From the NCBI RefSeq assembly GCF_040869045.1, contig NC_090321.1, forward strand, positions 71,953,183 through 72,017,182: a DNA stretch of 64,000 bases. Direction: 5' to 3'. Below the pieces are notes generated by a model that worked only from the letters and a program-made list of their open reading frames with translations, did not search any database and was not told the DNA's origin. Shown here one piece after another: positions 19,715-30,873 of this stretch. The first letter of the stretch is position 1, and every line of letters starts with the position of its first letter. The position numbers and the translations under genes were made by a program. The stretch comes from Eurosta solidaginis (lineage: Eukaryota; Arthropoda; Insecta; Diptera; Tephritidae).

Positions 19715-20692
19715 ATGACTACGACGGAATTGTGGTTTTATGATTCGTCAGATGAAGAGAAAAGCTTACTGGAGCTAGACAGAAGTAGAAGACGCGTGAG
19801 GGATGCTTCAAATACTTTGAAAATGAATTCCACCACGTAAGTGTAGCTTTCTAAATAAGTTGTTAAATTGTTGAAATTAAAAGTTTTGTTTATAGATTTA
19901 TTCAAAACTTCAGACTGTCCAAAGAAGCGTTCATGGACTTGTTTTCCAGTACAGATGAACTGCTTCAGCAATGCACAAGAGCCAAGCATATTTCTAATAT
20001 TCTAAAATATGCAACAGTTCTCCGATTTTGTGCTCGGGGATCCTACCAACTGAGCATTGGACACGAAAATGCATTCGTACTTGCCCAGCCGAATGTGTCT
20101 GTGGTTCTAACAGAGGTGTTGAATGTCTTGGAAAATTTTATTTGTGAAAGATGGATAAAATTCAACTATGAGGAGGCTGAGCTACATCAATCAAAGTTGC
20201 ATTTCTATAATGTTAGCAGAATTCCAGGGATTATTGGCTGTGTTGATGGCACACACATTAAAATTGTTGCTGCCAAAAAAGAATTACAGAATTTATATTA
20301 CAACAGAAAAGGATTCTACAGCATTAATGCTATGTTTGTAAGTATACCATTTTGATATTAGTTTCAGGTTGTAAATACATAAGTTTACATCTTTATACAA
20401 ATATTTTTTAGGTTTGTGACCATTCTATGACTATACGATACATAAATGCAAAATATCCGAGAGCAACACATGATTCTTGTGTGTTCAATATGTCGGCCTT
20501 GAAATCACATTTGGAACAGCAAGAGCCCTTCACTACACACCAGAAAAAGCAATACAAATTATAAACGTGTGTGCGGCTTTGCACAATACAAATTTCTGTA
20601 GAAGAGTTATCTAATGAAGAGGACGACCATGATATCCCATTCGCCGAAATTGAATCCACAACCAACTCGGAAGCAGAAGAAATCAGAAACTG
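19715..20692 (+). pseudogene. HARBI1-like transposase, copy A (lacks third catalytic region)
   Basis: Exon 1 19715-19836 (acidic, MTTTELWFYDSSDEE), intron with GTAAGT...TATAG, exon 2 19896-20337, intron GTAAGT...TTTTAG, exon 3 from 20412. First catalytic Asp in GIIGCVDGTHIKI; second in the VCDHSM region with YPRATHDSCVF. After SHLEQQ an internal deletion removes the stretch that should hold the third acidic residue and shifts the frame: the downstream frame reads PEKAIQIINVCAALHNTN, the family C-terminus. The deletion is in both copies, so it predates the duplication. The enzyme would cut and paste Harbinger DNA; this one cannot. Confidence 0.88.
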
Positions 20693-21160
20693 AATATTGC
20701 GAGTTTTGTAGATAATTCATTTTATTGAAATAAAAAATTCATATACATGTATATATATAAAAAAATATTTGGTAAATTCATTATGGTTCTTAAAAGCTAA
20801 AGATTTTCAGTTTTCATAATACAGTCTTAAATTTTATTATAAATTTGGTATAAAAAATAATTGAAACCAGTCTTTCAAGCTGTTGTTTTGTACTCACGAC
20901 CTTGGACCTATATAAAATTAATTCAAATATTTTAAAATTACTACTAGGTAGTAAAAAATTAGAGCATAAATACAAAAAACTTACATTTTAAACAATTCTT
21001 TTTCTGTTCGATACAGCGTCGACAACAAATGTCTATTCGCTACAAAATTCGGTACACAACGAAAATTTCGACAGAGATGAGGTGTCATAATACCAACTTC
21101 TAATTTGATTTTCGATGTTCGATAGCCACCGAAGATCGAAAGATGCTCATAATAGGGGCC
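20693..21160 (-). pseudogene. Remnant of Harbinger Myb-like gene (copy A)
   Basis: Only the 5'-most exon region survives on the minus strand (about 21060-20870: RSKVVSTKQQLERLVSI in the CAAGGTCGTGAGTAC region). The DNA-binding exons present in copy B (53209-53790) are deleted. The remainder is AT-rich terminal sequence. Confidence 0.6.
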
Positions 21161-21163
21161 TAT

Positions 21164-21540
21164 GATTATGCGCCAATGTATTTAATTTACCGGAACGCGA
21201 GATTTTTAAGCAAATATTAAAATTTTGTATGATAAGAATTTAGAAAAAGGGGCTTAAATGCAGAATACATACAATTGTCAAAAAAAAATTAACAAATCGG
21301 ACTTTATAGAGATTTTTATGCTGATTCCAACAGTTTATTTCTATTTTGATGCAAATGAAAGGTTTGGGGGTGATTCCATGTCAAAAGGCGAAATTGTGAA
21401 TTTTTCAAATCAAAATATCTCCGAAACTAGTGAATGGATTTCAAAAATTAAAAAATCGAAAAATAACTTATAAAAATAAATTTTATCTGATGTATATATA
21501 TCTTTAAATTTTTTAGTCTTTATTTACCAAAAATTTTAAA
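21164..21540. other. Spacer with an unrecognised 71-codon ORF
   Basis: An ORF at 21258-21473 (copy B 54211-54408, different start) has no family resemblance. Nothing else seen. Confidence 0.35.
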
Positions 21541-21840
21541 AAACTCTTTTTTGGTGGCCATGCACAGTAATTCTGCGTAGAACGCCTTTCTGCATAGGCG
21601 GCCTTCGGCCGCGATTATAAAAAATAACCCTGGGCTACGCCATGCCAAGTCCGGGTGTGTGGTATAACCGTGGCTACCGCCACGGTGATGTCCTTCTGCG
21701 TAGTACACCCTTCTGCGTAGGCGGCCTTCGGCCGCACTTTAAAAAAACAACCCTTAGCCGATCCAACACCGGCTACGCCATGCACAGTAATTCTGCGTAG
21801 AACACCTTTAAAAAAATTACCCTTAACCTATCCGACACCG
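21540..21840. repeat. GCGGCCTTCGGCCGC palindrome repeat
   Basis: TTCTGCGTAG or TTTCTGCATAG followed by GCGGCCTTCGGCCGC occurs at about 21590 and 21710, interleaved with CTACGCCATGCACAGTAATT (about 21555 and 21773) and GGCTACCGCCACGG. Each palindrome is a 6-bp stem with a TTC loop. A related copy is inverted at 5939-6300. Sits just inside the right TIR. Confidence 0.8.
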
Positions 21841-21909
21841 GCAACAAGAAAACTAACATAAAAACTCACCTCCAAACAAACTCGTCACTAAGTTTTACAA
21901 AATCAAAAT

Positions 21910-22365
21910 ACATTGATAGGGTATGTTTGCTTGCATTTATGTCGACGTGCCACAACCTTATAATGTTCTACCAAGATAAAAAGATATTGTTGCGGAGCTG
22001 GTAACACTATTCACCACCTTCATTTGTTTTCGTTTGTTTAATTGCAACAACGAAAAAAGCGACAATAGTATCGACGCGTTTTCCGCGAATAACTTTGAAA
22101 CGAGATAAAAAATATAGTTTTGTGCATTCGGATTCTGAATCTTAACGCAAATGCGCGTCCTTTGATACCGCTATCAACATGTGTGACCCGAATTTTAAGT
22201 GCAGGACTTAAGTTGAAATTTTACTAAATTTGGAAATTAAAAAGCTTATATTTCATAAAGTAAGAGTTTTCTCGAGCTGCGGATTCCATTTTGGTGATTT
22301 TTAGGACCCCCTCTACCCCTACTAATCAACAAAAGTTTGAAAATCGTGGCACCTTATATAAAATC
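21910..22365 (-). repeat. Right TIR of THAP element (copy A)
   Basis: Reverse complement matches 14334-15090. The terminal block is AGGACCCCCTCTACCCCTAC, ATCGTGGCACCTTATATAAA. It contains a segment (CGCGTTTTCCGCGAATAACT) not preserved in the left repeat. Confidence 0.85.
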
Positions 22366-23032
22366 CAACCCCAATTTTGAACTCGTGCATGCGCAATCTT
22401 CTGTTTGTGATTTGTGACCAAACCTTATGTGTGATTCAATCATGGAACGAGGTTTCATGAGCAATTCACATTCGATTTCGTTTGGTTGTATTTTTCATAT
22501 AGATGAGCTCAACACATGCTTACGCAGTTATGAGTAGATTGCATGTATTTTTATGGAGAATGGTAGAATGAGCGACACTAGCGCCATCTGATATTGAAAA
22601 GTAGCCAACTCCCCAATTTTGTTCCAAGCAAATCATAAGAAGAATTTTGACATTTGCTTTGGCTAAGGGTGTTGGCACACTTTGCAAGTGAAATTATTTT
22701 TCCCACAGGTCGGTAAATTTTCTAACATTTTTCACAATTAAAAACTGCAATATAACAATCGAATACGACCCAAAATATGTTAGCAAGTATTTTTGTTGTA
22801 TAGGGAGAATGTTTACAACAGTGCTTCGCGAAATTTTGTATGTGAATGGGCAAGGCGTAATAAACTTCAATTGCCAAGTCTGAAGTTCCTTCATATTTAC
22901 AAACGCAACATCATGGTTAATTGTGGCGATGTTATTGGAATGCATAAGCTTGTGTTAAACGTGTCTATATGAAAAATATCATTGTGTCACCGCCTTAAGC
23001 TGTCGCTGAAGTGTACTGTGATATTTCAGTAG
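22366..23032. other. Unclassified end of duplicated block with 83-codon ORF
   Basis: Minus-strand ORF 22694-22945 (MHSNNIATINHDVAFVNMKE…) recurs at 56139-56390 and 60462-60713 with one His/Tyr change. No known motif; a mid hydrophobic run (KYLLTYFGSYSIVILQFLIV) is visible. Preservation over three copies simply reflects recent duplication. Could be part of an unidentified element. Confidence 0.4.
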
Positions 23033-23166
23033 AGCTTGAAACACAATGCCCTGACGCCGCGAAATAAACGCGACGAACATCGCCTTGTCAAAAATAGAAT
23101 CCCCATAATTACATGAAGGTGAACACAATGAACGCCAAGAGCAAAATTTACGCGACGTCATTTTGC

Positions 23167-23190
23167 GACGATAGATTTAATTCTATCGTC
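23167..23190. repeat. Subterminal hairpin of Harbinger element 2
   Basis: GACGATAGA, six bases, TCTATCGTC: a perfect 9-bp stem next to CGCCGCCGGGCGATGACGAC, which resembles sequence at the right end. Candidate binding site for the element's DNA-binding protein. Confidence 0.6.
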
Positions 23191-23527
23191 GCCGCCGGGC
23201 GATGACGACAATTTATGCCAAAGGTGACCATATTAATTTTTTGCTTCAACGCTCACGTTAAATTTAAACTAAAAATACATTTATCTCGTTCTTTAAAAAG
23301 CACAAACATACATTTCCAAACTCTGGATTAGAATAAATTAACTTGCATGATTATAATAAAGTTTTTCAGTGAGTTCTTTGTGTGAAGTCATTAGTTCCTT
23401 CTTCTCTCTTCCTTTGTCTTTCATATGGTCACCCTTAGTATAGTCAAATCAGCTGTTTAAGCTGTGTAAAATTATTTTGTGAAAATTTTGTATGCAAATT
23501 GAAAATTGAGAAAAATTCGCGGTTAAA

Positions 23528-24830
23528 ATGGATATAAGTGAATATATCATAGAACAAGTTACGGAAAACGATTGTTTATATAATCTTGGTTCTTCAGATT
23601 ATAAAAATTTAAATAAAAAGCAGTCGATATTTGAAAATATTGGCATAGCATTGAACTTGGATGGTAAGTATTTATATGTTTAAGTATCCTTTTTAGGAGA
23701 AACATGTCGTAAAAAGTGGAAAAGTCTGCGAGACACTTATAAAAGGAAGGAAGTGCTACAAAAATTTGGAAATATATGAATGCAATGCAGTTTTTAGACG
23801 ACTAAAGATGCGTTAGAATTACCACAATATTTGGTACAGTGATACTCATATATAATATAGTGTGATCGGGACTGGGATGTATATAATAGAAAATAGATTA
23901 AATTAGATTATCAATCATATATTTTTTTCTTTTTAGAACTGTTGGAAATTGTGATCCTGGCATGATTAACGAACATACTGATGTATATGAAAAGTCAACA
24001 GATTGCTCAAACTCTTCAAATCGTGAACCACTTATATACGAATCACAAATAAGCGAAAATTCGACAGATTGTTCCAATTCTCCAAATGCAATTATGGATG
24101 CTACTTTCGAACCGTATATAGTATATGAACCACAGTTAGTTGACGAGAATTCCAAACCTTCAAATGATAAAGCAGCTAGAAGCTATGTCGCTCAGAATAA
24201 GAACCGGAAGTCAAAAAAGCAAGCAGATGCCGAAGTTACTTCAGTTTTCAAGGATGTGCTAAAAGAATGCGCAAAAACAATTCAAGACTTAGCTTGTGCC
24301 CCTGAGCAAGAAAAAATACGGGATTCAACATCGCTTTTGTTTGAAAGCTTGGCGAAAACAATTTCCAGTGCCAACTTATCACAGAATAATGTGCGCAATA
24401 ATAATGTGGCGGCCACCGTGGTGTGATGGTAGCGTGCTCCGCCTATCACACCGTATGCCCTGGGTTCAACTCCCGGGCAAAGCAACATCAAAATTTTAGA
24501 AATAAGATTTTTCAATTAGAAGAAAATTTTTCTAAGCGGGGTCGCCCCTCGGCAGTGTCTGGCATGCGCTCCGATTGTATTTCTGCCATGAAAAGCTCTC
24601 AGTGAAAACTCATCTGCCTTGCAGATGCCGTTCGGAGTCGGCATAAAACATGTAGGTCCCGTCCGGCCAATTTGTAGGGAAAAATCAAGAGGAGCACGAC
24701 GCAAATTGGAAGAGAAGCTCGGCCTTAGATCTCTTCGGAGGTTATCGCGCCTTACATTTATTTTATTTTTAATGTGCGCAATATTGAAAGGAAAGTTGTT
24801 GCTTTAGTTTATGAAGAACTAGGAAAGACA
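23528..24830 (+). pseudogene. Harbinger MADF/Myb-like protein gene, split by SINE
   Basis: Exon 1 23528-23663 (MDISEYIIEQVTENDCLYNL, DYKNLNKKQSIFENIG) and exon 2 from 23697 (ETCRKKWKSLRDTYKR) form a MADF domain, the DNA-binding partner that Harbinger transposases need to reach their ends. Introns use GTAAGT and TTTTAG. Exon 2 runs into a stop after ~27 codons. Exon 3 (from about 23937) carries an acidic Ser/Asn-rich linker and a C-terminal helix (VTSVFKDVLKEC, RDSTSLLFESLAKTI). The SINE at 24408 interrupts it; the true ending IERKVVALVYEELGKTS resumes at 24784 after the SINE. Confidence 0.8.
24408..24770 (+). mobile_element. tRNA-derived SINE 1 of the tandem array
   Basis: Same sequence as 14431-14795 apart from single substitutions (GGCATGCGCTCC versus GGCAAGCGCTCC). 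Inserted into the MADF gene with the duplication AATGTGCGCAATA (24389-24401 and 24771-24783); seven extra bases separate the left duplication from the SINE head. Confidence 0.93.
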
Positions 24831-25709
24831 AGTGTTCAATAATTTCACGTCTTTAGCTGATAGGTAAACAGTCGTAAGTCCAAAAAATATATTTTGAGAA
24901 ATGAGAAAAACAAGTACCTCAATGACAATGACAATGGCAATACATCGTAGAGTTCGAAGTGTAGGCAACCAACAATATCTGAGCTAAGATCTTTTGCCAG
25001 AAGGTCAAGAAGCTATAATAAAATTGAAAAATGGTACTAATTCCATTTGGACTAAAAGTGGAGTTGCGACTGCTTACCTCTCATTACAGACATATCGTTA
25101 GCTTAATGCACAAATGACCTAACCAACATATTTGAAATTTGTACGAGTAGCGAATCACATTTTATTTTCGCGTTCACAAAACACAGTATGGCATTTCAAA
25201 AGTGGCTATGGTTCTAACCCTATAAACTTTTTATTAATACACATACACTTTTGCTGACGCAGTTAACCCATAGTAATTTTATTATTCGTAGTTCAGGTTT
25301 TATTTCTTTTCATAAAGCAATTACGTAACTTATCAAAAAATACTACAAAACTTCTAATTTGTACATGGGTCCTTTTATGATAAAAATGTATTTTGTGTTT
25401 GTATGTATAGCCGATCTAGAACTTTGGAGCGTTTTATCAGGGAAATCCTGAAACGTTTGTTACTTTCGCTATTGCTTTGCTAGTTTGGAAGTATGCCATA
25501 ATTTTTCTGAGGGATAACAGCTCCTGTACAAAAATTATGAATAGTTGCATAGATTAAAATATAAGTTTGGAAATTAATTAGACATATTTTGCTAAACTTG
25601 CATGGAGTGAATTTACTGCGCTAAAGTAAGATGGCTGAATTATTTAAGCAGCTACAATAGACCTTTGTGAGAAAAAAATTCATTTTTGCCATAAAAGTAG
25701 ATGCAAATC

Positions 25710-26072
25710 GGCGGCCACCGTGGTGTGATGGTAGCGTGCTCCGCCTATCACACCGTATGCCCTGGGTTCAACTCCCGGGCAAAGCAACATCAAAATTTTA
25801 GAAATAAGATATTTCAATTAGAAGAAAATTTTTCTAAGCGGGGTCGCCCCTCGGCAGTGTCTGGCAAGCGCTCCGATTGTATTTCTGCCATGAAAAGCTC
25901 TCAGTGAAAACTCATCTGCCTTGCAGATGCCGTTCGGAGTCGGCATAAAACATGTAGGTCCCGTCCGGCCAATTTGTAGGGAAAAATCAAGAGGAGCACG
26001 ACGCAAATTGGAAGAGAAGCTCGGCCTTAGATCTCTTCGGAGGTTATCGCGCCTTACATTTATTTTATTTTT
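25710..26072 (+). mobile_element. tRNA-derived SINE 2 (chimeric middle copy)
   Basis: Its left flank is AGATGCAAATC, that of SINE 3, while its right flank is AATGTGCGCAATATTG, that of SINE 1. It therefore has no matching target duplication of its own and is the product of exchange between the outer SINEs. Carries a private AGATATTTCAATT variant. Confidence 0.93.
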
Positions 26073-27011
26073 AATGTGCGCAATATTGAAAGGAAAGTTG
26101 TTGCTTTAGTTTATGAAGAACTAGGAAAGACAAGTGTTCAAAAATTTCACGTCTTTAGCTGATAGGTAAACAGTCGTAAGTCCAAAAAATATATTTTGAG
26201 AAATGAGAAAAACAAGTACCTCAATGACAATGACAATGGCAATACATCGTAGAGTTCGAAGTGTAGGCAACCAACAATATCTGAGCTAAGATCTTTTGCC
26301 AGAAGGTCAAGAAGCCATAATAAAATTGAAAAATGGTACTAATTCCATTTGGACTAAAAGTGGAGTTGCGACTGCTTACCTCTCATTACAGACATATCGT
26401 TAGCTTAATGCACAAATGACCTAACCAACATATTTGAAATTTGTACGAGTAGCGAATCACATTTTATTTTCGCGTTCACAAAACACAGTATGGCATTTCA
26501 AAAGTGGCTATGGTTCTAACCCTATAAACTTTTTATTAATACACATACACTTTTGCTGACGCAGTTAACCCATAGTAATTTTATTATTCGTAGTTCAGGT
26601 TTTATTTCTTTTCATAAAGCAATTACGTAACTTATCAAAAAATACTACAAAACTTCTAATTTGTACATGGGTCCTTTTATGATAAAAATGTATTTTGTGT
26701 TTGTATGTATAGCCGATCTAGAACTTTGGAGCGTTTTATCAGGGAAATCCTGAAACGTTTGTTACTTTCGCTATTGCTTTGCTAGTTTGGAAGTATGCCA
26801 TAATTTTTCTGAGGGATAACAGCTCCTGTACAAAAATTATGAATAGTTGCATAGATTAAAATATAAGTTTGGAAATTAATTAGACATATTTTGCTAAACT
26901 TGCATGGAGTGAATTTACTGCGCTAAAGTAAGATGGCTGAATTATTTAAGCAGCTACAATAGACCTTTGTGAGAAAAAAATTCATTTTTGCCATAAAAGT
27001 AGATGCAAATC

Positions 27012-27371
27012 GGCGGCCACCGTGGTGTGATGGTAGCGTGCTCCGCCTATCACACCGTATGCCCTGGGTTCAACTCCCGGGCAAAGCAACATCAAAATTT
27101 TAGAAATAAGATTTTTCAATTAGAAGAAAATTTTTCTAAGCGGGGTCGCCCCTCGGCAGTGTCTGGCAAGCGCTCCGATTGTATTTCTGCCATGAAAAGC
27201 TCTCAGTGAAAACTCATCTGCCTTGCAGATGCCGTTCGGAGTCGGCATAAAACATGTAGGTCCCGTCCGGCCAATTTGTAGGGAAAAATCAAGAGGAGCA
27301 CGACGCAAATTGGAAGAGAAGCTCGGCCTTAGATCTCTTCGGAGGTTATCGCGCCTTACATTTATTTATTT
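27012..27371 (+). mobile_element. tRNA-derived SINE 3 (TSD TAGATGCAAATC)
   Basis: Flanked by TAGATGCAAATC at 27000-27011 and 27371-27382, a proper target duplication. This is the second original SINE insertion in the Harbinger element. Confidence 0.92.
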
Positions 27372-27480
27372 AGATGCAAATCAAAACTGGACGTATTAAT
27401 TGACAGTTTTATGTTACTTCGAGTAATGAAATTTTACTACTTGATGGTAAATGTGTGTGTGTGTATTGTAAAGACAGACA

Positions 27481-28109
27481 ACAGCGAACAGAAAAATAGC
27501 AGTGGCAATCAAATTAAATTCGCCAATTAAATTCTTTTTTTTTCGATATTTGAAGAAAAAGCTTCAAGGAATTTTGTTGCTAAAACTATGCAAACCACAT
27601 TCGCAAAAAAGTTTACGAAAAATTCGAAAATTCGAGAGAATTTTACAAAAATTTCAAAGCTTTTATTAGAGTTCTCTGAATCTCTTTGAGTATGCAGCCT
27701 TCTAGTCCTATCAATTTTAGTCTAACAAAATTATAGGTCTCTCAGAATTGGGATTGATTTTCGAAACTTTTTTCCCGACACGCATTTGGATATAAAAAAG
27801 TAATTGTTTCACGTTTTGTATAGAGGAAAATCTAAAACACCCTTCGAGAGACCTATAACTTTGTTAGACTAAAATTGATTGCACAACAAGGAGGCATATT
27901 TAAAGAAATTCAGAGAACTCTAATAAAAGCTTTGAAATTTTTGTAAAATTCTCTCGAATTTTCGAATTTTTCGTAAACTTTTTTGCGAATGGTTTGCATA
28001 GTTTTAGCAACAAAATTCATTGAAGCTTTTTCTTCAAATATCGAAAAAAGGGATTTAATTGGCGAATTTAATTTTATTGCCACTGCTATTTTTCTGTTCG
28101 CTGCTGTTG
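27481..28109. mobile_element. Foldback element with ~280-bp inverted arms
   Basis: From ACAGCGAACAGAAAAATAGC to GCTATTTTTCTGTTCGCTG: almost the whole 629 bp folds on itself (AAGCTTTTATTAGAGTTCTC mirrored by GAGAACTCTAATAAAAGCTT; AATTTTAGTCTAACAAA mirrored by TTTGTTAGACTAAAATT). Loop of ~75 bp. No ORF. Target duplication unclear. Confidence 0.88.
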
Positions 28110-28152
28110 ATAAGAATACTTATTTAAATTAACTTATTACATACTAAAAATA

Positions 28153-28445
28153 TTACATTTGGAATGATTGAATGATATAATGAATTATGCTGCATACTAA
28201 ATTTTCAATATATATTTGGAAATTTTTATAGAGATTTTTAAAAACATTTAAATTAACATATTTCATACTAAATATTACATTTTGAATGATAAAATGAATT
28301 ATACTGCATACTAAATTTTCAATATATATTTGGAAATTTTTATAGAGATTTTTAAAAACATTTAAATTAACATATTTCATACTAAATATTACATTTTGAA
28401 TGATTGAATGATAAAATGAATTATACTGCATACTAAATTTTCAAA
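28153..28445. repeat. AT-rich tandem repeat, 114-122 bp period
   Basis: ATACTAAATTTTCAATATAT, TGGAAATTTTTATAGAGATT and AACATTTAAATTAACATATT recur ~2.4 times. One unit has an extra 8 bp (ATTGAATG). The 92-codon minus ORF across it is a repeat artefact. Followed by an (AT)n run (28463-28486). Confidence 0.9.
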
Positions 28446-28486
28446 ATATATATAATTTTCAATATATATATATATATATATATATA

Positions 28487-29176
28487 CGATCTATGAATGC
28501 GATAAGAATGAGTAACCTCAGTACAAATAAAAGATAATTATTTAACATTATCTCTACAAAATTTAAAGGCTAATATAGCAACGTAAACAAATACTTATAA
28601 TAAATTAGAATGTGTGTGTTTCTTTCTAAATTGAGGAAAACCGTTTATTGGCTGGGTACATAACAAGGCTAAATATTATTTCGGAAAAAGCACCAAATGA
28701 CACCTTATGTTGAAAAATATAGTCTTGAATATTCACTCGATTAGTTAGTAAAGGATTTTCCGTACAAATTTCCAATTATAAGAATTTTATTAGCCATTCA
28801 GGCCCTCTTGAGAAGTAGGTGGCACCTTCCGAAAACGATAATATTATTATTTTTTAGCTCCCGTTGGCAGTGAAGTCCAATAATTGGTACATATCGACAG
28901 GTGGCAACAAATAGGAGATTTTATATAAAGACTAAATGAGAGTGGAACTCTAAAACATATCAGTAAAAAGACGAAAACAAGTTTTGTAAAAAGAAAGACA
29001 GCTCATTCAAACTTAATACAAAAGCTGTAGGATAAGAGGACATTTTACTGCACTTAAATTTTTCCAACCCTAGTTTACCGTATATTTTAAAGCTTCACTT
29101 TTAATATTATAAGATTTGGTAAAATAAAAAACGTAGCTACATATGTCCGCATTGGTATTTTAAGGTACGTTTGCGG
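28487..29176. other. Non-coding stretch of Harbinger element 2
   Basis: No ORF or repeat recognised in ~690 bp. Confidence 0.4.
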
Positions 29177-29179
29177 ATT

Positions 29180-30574
29180 TCACACAGATCGCATTGGCCT
29201 TTCTAGTAAGTATTCCGCTAGTTCCTCTCTCAAACTAAATGCTTCATTTGTTGATCGATTGGAATGAGCAATTTGAATAGATGTCATTCTTGTTGAAAGT
29301 TGTCCACAATCGAAATTCCCATTTTCATCACTGCTGGCTCTGTTCGGATCGAAGTATCCACTACTACTGTCAAGCATTAAATAATTGTGCAAGACTATAG
29401 TTGCTAAAACAATTTTGTCCACATTTTCTGGAGCAGCGTGAATCGTTGTATGAAGAACTCTCCATCTATTTGCTAATATACCAAAGGTGTTTTCAATGTG
29501 CACTCGTACGGAGGATAACCTTTTGTTAAAATTTCGTTTGGCGGGTGACAAATTTCGACCAAGGTAAGGGCGCATGAGATTAGGCTTCAGAGGAAATGCG
29601 CTGTCACCGACGAAAAAATATGGTAATATTTGGTTCGTACCTATTTGAAATATGGCATCAATTAACTGAAACCTTATCTGTTATAAACATTTTACCAGGA
29701 AGGTTATCTGGGGGAGGAATTTCCAGGTCGTTTCTTAGAATCATGTTACCAAATACGCGTCGTGCCAAAATTCCCCATCGCTTTGGCTTCCCAACGCACC
29801 AACGTCTACAAATGAAAACGTATAGCTATCATCGCATATTGCAATCAGAACTACACTGAATGTCTTTTTGTAATTAAAAAAGAGTGAACCACTACGTTTG
29901 GGGCAAACTACTTTCACATGTTTTCCGTCCACCGCGCCGAGACAATGGGGCATTCCAGTTTTTGCATAGAACCTGTCCAAAATATAATATATGAGTATAT
30001 ATAGTTACTTAATACCATACTTCAATTGGAGCAAACCTGTCTGCAATGTTTTACAATTCGGTTTGATTTGGTTGGGCAAGGTAAATTTCGCGTAGTCCAT
30101 GCCAAATTGCATCGCATGTCTCGTATATTATTTTCCTAACTGTAGAAACACCCAATTTATATGACCAAGCTAAATACTGTGGATTACAGCCTTGTGCCAA
30201 GAACCTGTTGAAACTCCATTTTTACACAGATATGTAGTTTATAAAATTACTTACATCAAAGTGATACCCAAACGGATATCTTCACTTATTGGTTCTCTTA
30301 TGGAAAAACGTTGAAGTCGCTCTCGTAACAAATTCAGTAGCGCATTAAACTTTGCAACATTCATACGTGTTGCCTTGAAGAAATGTTCTTCATCTGAGAG
30401 TTTCAACTGTGCGAAGAAAGTTTCGTGGAAGCTCAGAGCCTTCCTTGTACGATTAACTGGCCGCACCCACCATTGCCGCTTCAACTGCTGGCACACCTCG
30501 CGATATATATTCACCATTACAAAAATGATGTTTATAATTTTAAAAATTTTCAACAAACGCCCTCTGTTTCTCAT
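29180..30574 (-). pseudogene. HARBI1-like transposase of Harbinger element 2 (broken)
   Basis: Minus-strand, at least three coding pieces. N-terminus 30574-30251 with RQWWVRPVNRTRK, typical of the family. A middle piece (30230-30040) reads FLAQGCNPQYLAWSYKLGVS and TVRKIIYETCDAIW. The core 29980-29741 has the first Asp in CLGAVDGKHVKV and the second in FSFVDVGALG. The last piece 29620-29180 has YFFVGDSAFPLKPN and the third acidic residue in RVHIENTFG, then ANRWRVL and VLHNYLM. A one-base loss after QSDG shifts the frame, and the first splice junction is off phase. All three catalytic residues are present, unlike element 1. Inactive as it stands. Confidence 0.85.
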
Positions 30575-30873
30575 TTTTTGTATATACTGCTAATGCTGAC
30601 TTTAAATTGAATTCATTTCCCACAAGAAATGGTCACTAATATAAGAAATTATTTTCCATTGAAGAAATTACAGAAAATATCGCCGCCGCTGTCTATTGTG
30701 TTTAACTGGACGAAATATCTGAGCGTAAATTTGAAAAATGTCATCGCCCGACGCGGCGTATATCGTCGTCGCTCGGCATTGTGTTTACAGCTCGGTTGAC
30801 ACAACTTCAATAGCAAGGCGCTAACTACTTTATTAACATTATTGCTACGTCAACTGCACATCCCCACTTATAT

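Larger units (their letters stand above)
19490..21160 (+). mobile_element. PIF/Harbinger element 1, copy A (internally deleted; TSD TAT)
   Basis: Terminal inverted repeats GGCTCCTATTATGACCATCT (left) and complement of AGATGCTCATAATAGGGGCC (right, ending 21160), flanked by TAT on both sides (19487-19489, 21161-21163). 1671 bp here versus 2477 bp in copy B; the missing 806 bp near 20863 removed two exons of the Myb-like gene, leaving a junction at short AT-rich homology. Carries a broken HARBI1-like transposase. Confidence 0.92.
24408..27371 (+). repeat. 1302-bp tandem duplication between SINEs
   Basis: SINE - 939-bp spacer - SINE - spacer - SINE, period 1302 bp throughout (SINE starts 24408, 25710, 27012). 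The spacers (24771-25709 and 26073-27011) differ at only a few sites (TGTTCAATAATTT/TGTTCAAAAATTT; AGCTATAAT/AGCCATAAT). The spacer is the 3' end of the MADF gene and AT-rich non-coding transposon sequence. Confidence 0.97.
23034..30800. mobile_element. PIF/Harbinger element 2 with nested SINEs and foldback element
   Basis: Contains the two Harbinger genes, a MADF-domain protein (+, left) and a HARBI1-like transposase (-, right). Candidate ends: GAGCTTGAAACACAATGCC near 23034 and GGCATTGTGTTTACAGCTC ending near 30800, with GC-rich subterminal matter on both sides (GCCGCCGGGCGATGAC at 23190; complement of GTCATCGCCCGACGCGGCG at 30738). No clean target duplication was found, so edges are approximate. 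About 2.9 kb is SINE-driven tandem duplication and 0.63 kb a foldback element. Confidence 0.6.

Noticed and set aside
23032..23034. Harbinger element 2 as the simple insertion that explains the A/B breakpoint
   Set aside because: Sequence after its right end (30800) does not continue with the copy B sequence after 56477 (TTGTGACAAAATCACAGG), so a plain insertion does not restore colinearity.
24408..27371. CRISPR-like or satellite array
   Set aside because: Only three long units with SINEs at each joint, in a eukaryotic context; explained by unequal exchange.
28153..28431. 92-codon repetitive ORF
   Set aside because: Produced by the AT-rich 114-bp tandem repeat whose length is a multiple of three.
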